Source of the DNA: Labrys miyagiensis
GTDB taxonomy: Bacteria > Pseudomonadota > Alphaproteobacteria > Rhizobiales > Labraceae
Direction: 5' to 3'
NCBI RefSeq assembly: GCF_030160835.1
Contig: NZ_BSPC01000048.1
Location: 124,001-188,000 of the forward strand
DNA length: 64,000 bases
The notes under the pieces are model-generated. The model was not told the origin of the DNA. It worked only from the letters and a program-made list of their open reading frames with translations, and ran no database searches. Both the position numbers and the translations under genes were made by a program. Numbering within the stretch: the stretch's first letter is position 1; each line of letters begins with the position of its first letter. Positions 61,239 to 64,000 of the stretch are shown piece after piece.

Positions 61239-61338
61239 AGCGTTTTGCGATTTGCCTGCATCGGCAAGAATCGCAAAGACGCGTCGAAACAAAGAGTCAG
61301 AGCAAAGCGGCGTCTGCGCCTAAACGCGCTTTGCTCTA
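61239..61338. repeat. Divergent member of the 105-base repeat family, copy D
   Basis: Contains AGCGTTTTGCGATT, AGAATCGCAAA and ends AACGCGCTTTGCTCTA. The terminal blocks match copies A-C, but the middle differs and the order is partly inverted. It is a relative rather than a direct copy. Confidence 0.55.
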
Positions 61339-61621
61339 AGTGATCAGGCGCTGGGCTCCTGCCGCGCAGCTGGCCTTCCTGCTTGCCACGTTGCGGCGCC
61401 CGCTCGGGCAGGCTGCGATCGGCTATGCAGACTTGCGTTGGCAAACCAGTGCTTCGCCTGCTTGGGGCCATGCCGGGGAGGAACCAGCGATGCCGAGTGT
61501 CGCACCCCGCTCCGAGGCAGGGAATGGGATCCCCGTCAGGTCTGTTCAAACTCCGCGCGACCCCTTATGTGATCGCCCATCGCCTGATGCAGGCATGGGA
61601 TCTGGGCATAGGAATTTCGCG

Positions 61622-62191
61622 ATGGATGCCGTTACTCTCTTGAAGACCCGCCGCTCGGTGCCGCCCGCCTTCCTGACGGAGCCCGGTCCCAATGCCCAGC
61701 AGCTGGAGACGCTGCTGACCATCGCCAGCCGCGTGCCGGATCACGGCAAGCTCGCACCCTGGCGCTTCGTGATCTACCAGGGCGCGGCGCGCGACAAGGC
61801 CAGCCAGATCGTCCTCGACACTTTCCTGGCCTCCTGCCCGGACGCCGACGAGGTCGCCCGCAAGAAGGAATCGAACCGTTTTTCGATGGCGCCGCTGGTG
61901 ATCGGCGTGGTCTCCACCGCGGCCAACCATGTGAAGATTCCGCTGTGGGAGCAGGAGCTTTCCGCCGGCGCGGTCTGCGAGAATCTGGTCATCGCCGCGC
62001 ACGCGCTCGGCTTCTCCTCGAGCTGGCTGACGGGCTGGATGGCTTATGACGAGCGGGTGCTGCTGCGCCTCGGCATCGCCTCGCATGAGAAGCTGGCAGG
62101 CTTCGTCCATATCGGCACGGCCAAGGAAGCCATGCCGGATCGGCCGCGCCCGAGCCTGGCCGAGATCATAACCTATTACGGCCAAAACTGA
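61622..62191 (+). CDS. Nitroreductase-family protein
   Basis: A 189-residue flavin-dependent oxidoreductase. FMN contacts are expected from KTRRSVPP at the start, RVPDHGKLAPWRFVIYQG, and the AVCENLVIAAHALGFSSSWLTGW helix-loop. It resembles E. coli YdjA more than NfsB (short, lacking the extra helices). AGGAA stands eight bases before the ATG. Natural substrate unknown. Confidence 0.9.
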   Translation: MDAVTLLKTRRSVPPAFLTEPGPNAQQLETLLTIASRVPDHGKLAPWRFVIYQGAARDKASQIVLDTFLASCPDADEVARKKESNRFSMAPLVIGVVSTAANHVKIPLWEQELSAGAVCENLVIAAHALGFSSSWLTGWMAYDERVLLRLGIASHEKLAGFVHIGTAKEAMPDRPRPSLAEIITYYGQN

Positions 62192-62263
62192 GGTAATTTA
62201 ATACCTTTATTATAAGTCTTTGTTTTGGAAGGGAAAATCAGGGCATATTGCGAAAAACATGCA

Positions 62264-62292
62264 TTGACGCCCCTCTGGCGCTCGTGTAGAAG
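62264..62292 (+). promoter_or_regulatory. Sigma70-type promoter of rplM-rpsI
   Basis: TTGACG (62264-62269) and TAGAAG (62287-62292) with a 17-base spacer. Predicted transcription start about 62299, right before a structured leader. Confidence 0.75.
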
Positions 62293-62303
62293 CTCCCCAA
62301 CTC

Positions 62304-62363
62304 GGCGGCCAAAGGGTTCCTTTGTCGGGACCCGGCTTGCAATGCAAGCCACTACTGGCCGCC
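62304..62363 (+). promoter_or_regulatory. Three-way-junction RNA leader of the L13-S9 operon
   Basis: Closing stem GGCGGCCA (62304-62311) with TGGCCGCC (62356-62363). Inside are hairpin GGGTTCC/GGGACCC (62314-62333, loop TTTGTC) and hairpin GGCTTGC/GCAAGCC (62334-62350, loop AAT), which abut without a gap. It is probably an autoregulatory site for a ribosomal protein of this operon. Confidence 0.6.
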
Positions 62364-62410
62364 TTGTCGTTTTCAACCGTCGATCGACAGCGCAACCCCA
62401 GGCGAGACCC

Positions 62411-62872
62411 ATGTCCACCTATACGCTCAAGACCGCCGATATCGAGAAGAAGTGGGTCATCATCGACGCCAAGGGCCTGGTTGTGGGCCGCCTTGCCTCG
62501 GTGATCGCCATGCGTCTGCGCGGCAAGCACAAGCCGACCTACACGCCCAATCTCGACTGCGGCGACAACGTGATTGTCATCAATGCGGAGCAGGTGGTTT
62601 TCACCGGCCGCAAGCGCAATCAGAAGGTCTACTACCACCACACCGGGCATCCGGGTGGCATCAAGGAACGCACCGCCAAGTTCATCCTGGAGGGCAAGTT
62701 CCCCGAGCGCGTCGTTGAGAAGGCCGTGGAACGCATGGTTCCGCGTGGCCCCCTCGGCCGCAAGCAGATGCTCAACCTGCGCGTCTACAAGGGCACCGAG
62801 CATCCCCACGAGGCTCAGCAGCCCGAGGCGCTCGACGTTGGCGCCATGAACGCCAAGAATGTGAAGGGCTGA
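62411..62872 (+). CDS. rplM: 50S ribosomal protein L13
   Basis: A 153-residue ribosomal protein, an early-assembling component of the large subunit. It shows [48 protein letters not shown] and [18 protein letters not shown]. It is first in the L13-S9 operon, with four bases before rpsI and a structured leader upstream. Confidence 0.98.
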   Translation: MSTYTLKTADIEKKWVIIDAKGLVVGRLASVIAMRLRGKHKPTYTPNLDCGDNVIVINAEQVVFTGRKRNQKVYYHHTGHPGGIKERTAKFILEGKFPERVVEKAVERMVPRGPLGRKQMLNLRVYKGTEHPHEAQQPEALDVGAMNAKNVKG

Positions 62873-62876
62873 TCCG

Positions 62877-63350
62877 ATGGCCGATACCCTCAATTCGCTT
62901 CAGTCGCTGGGTGAAGTGGCTGCTGCCGCCGAAGCCCCCAAGCATGTCCAGAAGCTCGATGCCCATGGCCGCGCCTATGCCACCGGCAAGCGCAAGAACG
63001 CCATTGCCCGCGTGTGGATCAAGCCGGGCCCCGGCAAGGTCACCGTCAACGGCCGCGAGCTCGACGTGTACTTCGCCCGCCCCGTGCTGCGCATGCTGAT
63101 CCAGCAGCCGCTCACGGTCGCCAACCGCGCCGGCCAGTATGACATCAACATCACCGTCGCCGGTGGTGGTCTGTCCGGCCAGGCCGGCGCCGTCCGTCAC
63201 GGCGTCTCCAAGGCCCTGACCTATTTCGAGCCGGAACTGCGTCCGGCCCTGAAGAAGGAAGGCTTCCTCACCCGCGACAGCCGCGTGGTCGAGCGCAAGA
63301 AGTACGGCCGCGCCAAGGCCCGCCGCTCCTTCCAGTTCTCGAAGCGTTAA
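62877..63350 (+). CDS. rpsI: 30S ribosomal protein S9
   Basis: A 157-residue ribosomal protein whose C-terminal tail ([10 protein letters not shown]) reaches the P-site tRNA. An alphaproteobacterial N-terminal extension of about 30 residues precedes the core ([30 protein letters not shown]). The C-terminal motif [17 protein letters not shown] is standard. A strong terminator follows. Confidence 0.98.
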   Translation: MADTLNSLQSLGEVAAAAEAPKHVQKLDAHGRAYATGKRKNAIARVWIKPGPGKVTVNGRELDVYFARPVLRMLIQQPLTVANRAGQYDINITVAGGGLSGQAGAVRHGVSKALTYFEPELRPALKKEGFLTRDSRVVERKKYGRAKARRSFQFSKR

Positions 63351-63372
63351 GCTTTCTGGACTTCGATTTCGG

Positions 63373-63398
63373 AAAACCCCGCTTCGGCGGGGTTTTTT
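63373..63398 (+). terminator. Rho-independent terminator of rplM-rpsI
   Basis: AAAACCCCGC and GCGGGGTTTT around a TTCG tetraloop, followed by T residues. Confidence 0.95.
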
Positions 63399-63412
63399 AT
63401 TGGGATGCACAC

Positions 63413-63517
63413 CTAGAGCAAAATGCGTTCGGGCAGGAGCTGATTTTTAAATTAACTTACTGGTATCAAAAGCATTTTGCGATTCTTGGTGATTCGATCT
63501 GAAAGTAAAACGCTCTA
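63413..63517. repeat. 105-base dispersed repeat, copy C
   Basis: Starts CTAGAGCAAAATGCGTTC and ends GATTCGATCTGAAAGTAAAA followed by CGCTCTA, so the extreme ends CTAGAGC and GCTCTA are nearly complementary. It aligns with copy A (same orientation) and copy B (inverted). Confidence 0.88.
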
Positions 63518-64000
63518 ATCCGTCCCGCAACGCGCAAACGCTCTCGTTCCCACGCCCTTTCCGGCTGGGTTGATGAGGAGACCGGGCGATGGCGGCTGCC
63601 GAGCAGCCGTGAAGGCAGGATCATGGAAGATGCAGGCCGCACTGTCGGTGCAGGCCGCCATCGCCCCGTTCCGGTTGCCTGGCCCGCTGACAAGGCGCGC
63701 AAGGCCACCTGTTTTTTCCGCCTTATGAAGGCGGAGGCGGGCCGGGAGCGGATGGCACGGACCATCCGAACCTGAGCCCAGCCGGCTCGGTGAAGGGGCT
63801 CAGCGCTGCAGTCCTGGCCGGACAGTGGCATAGGCCGTCTTCACCGCATCGGCGGGACGTGGGGACGAAGGCATTGCCGGGCTCAAGCCCTTCACGCTCC
63901 GTCCCGGGATCGTGTGGCACTTCCATGGGGTGCCGATCCCGTCTGTCCCGCTCGTCACCCTGGAGGCCGGCTTCGAGAGAAGCTGACCGCCGCGCACCTA
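63518..64000. other. Right end of the window, no gene securely identified
   Basis: About 480 bases. A 50-codon plus-strand frame at 63623-63775 has GGCAGGATC before its ATG and a basic C-terminus, but no family match. A hairpin CCGCCTT-ATG-AAGGCGG lies inside it. Frames on both strands run to the edge. I do not call a gene. Confidence 0.3.

Noticed and set aside
63623-63775. 50-codon plus-strand frame near the right end
   Set aside because: A plausible ribosome site, but no recognised family, and overlapping frames on the other strand are equally open; left uncalled.

Overview
The window looks like a chromosomal segment of a GC-rich alphaproteobacterium of the order Hyphomicrobiales (Rhizobiales). 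The evidence is gene order: glyA-nrdR-ribD-ribE-ribH-nusB-thiL and plsX-fabH-ihfA-merR. Supporting genes are a Bpt-type arginyltransferase, a DUF1127 gene, paired Omp31-like porins, a magnesium-type HemB and an L13-S9 operon. I cannot fix the genus; a Labrys- or Kaistia-like organism is only a guess. There is no phage, integron, CRISPR array or intact transposase, so this is mostly core genome with small accessory pockets.

Layout. 1-7.7 kb: small secreted proteins, a GNAT acetyltransferase, a PfkB sugar kinase, and a minus-strand sugar-alcohol cassette (two permeases, a polyol dehydrogenase, an ATPase) with no substrate-binding protein. 7.8-12.8 kb: bpt, an orphan LivH-type permease with a lipoprotein-like N-terminus, a SelW-like protein, a ParDE toxin-antitoxin pair and hemB. 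13-20.6 kb: an L,D-transpeptidase, then the glyA-nrdR-rib-nusB-thiL cluster. 20.8-27.4 kb: a phytase-type esterase, then an amino-acid ABC transporter divergent from a GntR regulator and a gamma-glutamyltransferase. 27.7-40.2 kb: proton pyrophosphatase, AraC regulator, DUF4242 protein, FAD oxidoreductase, merR-ihfA-fabH-plsX, an ArsR/SRPBCC/cytochrome b561 operon, sdaA and tRNA-Thr. 40.5-46.4 kb: the most accessory part, with two outer-membrane barrels, a barrel protein with a collagen tail, and two tandem DUF6065-like genes. 47-64 kb: TetR, metallophosphoesterase, thrS, yidD, an IscU-like scaffold, folE, gapN, hisI, MFS and CDF transporters, RidA, nitroreductase and rplM-rpsI.

The most striking feature runs between the genes rather than in them. 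Many intergenic gaps hold REP/BIME-like inverted repeats with constant flanks (CTGGGAGCGC...CTCTTGGAAACG) and a palindromic core that changes from element to element but is usually shared by the two arms of one element. They abut stop and start codons, supply the apparent ribosome-binding sites of nrdR and thiL, encode the C-terminus of an IscU-like protein, and in one case nest inside each other. A second family of about 105 bp (three close copies and one divergent) and a third GTCAT...ATGAC family are also dispersed here.

Two RNA leaders stand out. A tight three-way junction lies at the predicted 5' end of the rplM-rpsI mRNA. A hairpin-plus-pseudoknot abuts the ribosome-binding site of a cation diffusion facilitator gene. 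The best candidate for an undescribed protein system is the collagen-tailed barrel gene followed by the DUF6065 pair and a small helical protein. All functional statements rest on motif recognition by eye; no searches or folding programs were run.
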